DNA from: Sphingomonadaceae bacterium
GTDB taxonomy: Bacteria; Pseudomonadota; Alphaproteobacteria; Sphingomonadales; Sphingomonadaceae
DNA: 33,259 nucleotides
Assembly (NCBI GenBank): GCA_021732525.1
Contig: JAKFUU010000049.1
Span: 1-33,259 of the forward strand
Direction of reading: 5' to 3'
Part shown: piece after piece, positions 33,259-33,259 of the stretch
Layout of the letters: every line of letters begins with the position of its first letter
How positions within the stretch are numbered: the first letter of the stretch is position 1
The notes under the pieces: model-generated
What the model saw: only the letters and a program-made list of their open reading frames with translations
Told to the model about the DNA's origin: nothing
The model's database searches: none
Made by a program: the position numbers and the translations under genes

Positions 33259-33259
33259 A

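Overview
The window reads as chromosomal DNA of a free-living alphaproteobacterium, most likely a sphingomonad (Sphingomonadales; Sphingopyxis/Sphingorhabdus-like). The evidence is the high-GC coding pattern, the gene orders ribF-ileS, fabD/fabG/acpP/fabF/mltG and rpsF-rpsR-rplI, the TonB-receptor/phytase pair, and GC-rich palindromic repeats of a type common in that order. This placement is inferred from gene content; no 16S or other marker lies here. No tRNA, rRNA, CRISPR array or complete transposase gene was seen.

Layout. (1) 1-5338, minus strand: a tightly packed housekeeping operon purE-purK-folA-M19 dipeptidase-ribF-ileS, with several ATGA stop/start overlaps; ileS runs off the left edge. 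(2) 5548-6132: a small diguanylate cyclase divergent from purE, then convergent polA (6229-9084, minus). (3) 9154-12694: a Pho-box-like site, a TonB-dependent receptor and a beta-propeller phytase lipoprotein, probably a phosphate-starvation phytate-scavenging unit. (4) 12717-20582, minus: a long co-directional series ldcA-fabD-crotonase-[GxxExxY element]-fabG-acpP-fabF-mltG-SDR-DsbA-like isomerase. It combines fatty-acid synthesis with peptidoglycan turnover and is interrupted by a 456-bp element with terminal inverted repeats that carries a GxxExxY (PD-(D/E)XK-like) gene. (5) 20638-22041: an Mpl-like Mur ligase divergent from ldcA; the two probably act in murein-peptide recycling. (6) 22189-23534: rpsF-rpsR-rplI, followed by about 200 bp of nested palindromic repeats, part of which recurs at 27400. 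(7) 23783-27372, minus: pgeF-DASS transporter and a cystathionine gamma-synthase-family enzyme. (8) 27494-31163: an extended-SDR protein whose 3' end overlaps a convergent EamA transporter gene by 91 bp, then a threonine aldolase and an SMP-30 protein. (9) 31164-33258: an AT-rich leader, two tandem paralogous 39-codon mini-genes, and a succinate-semialdehyde-type aldehyde dehydrogenase.

The observations most worth a second look are the GxxExxY element with its inverted repeats inside the fab cluster, the twin 39-aa membrane/secreted mini-proteins, the Pho-box-controlled receptor/phytase pair, and a perfect palindrome read in frame inside ileS.
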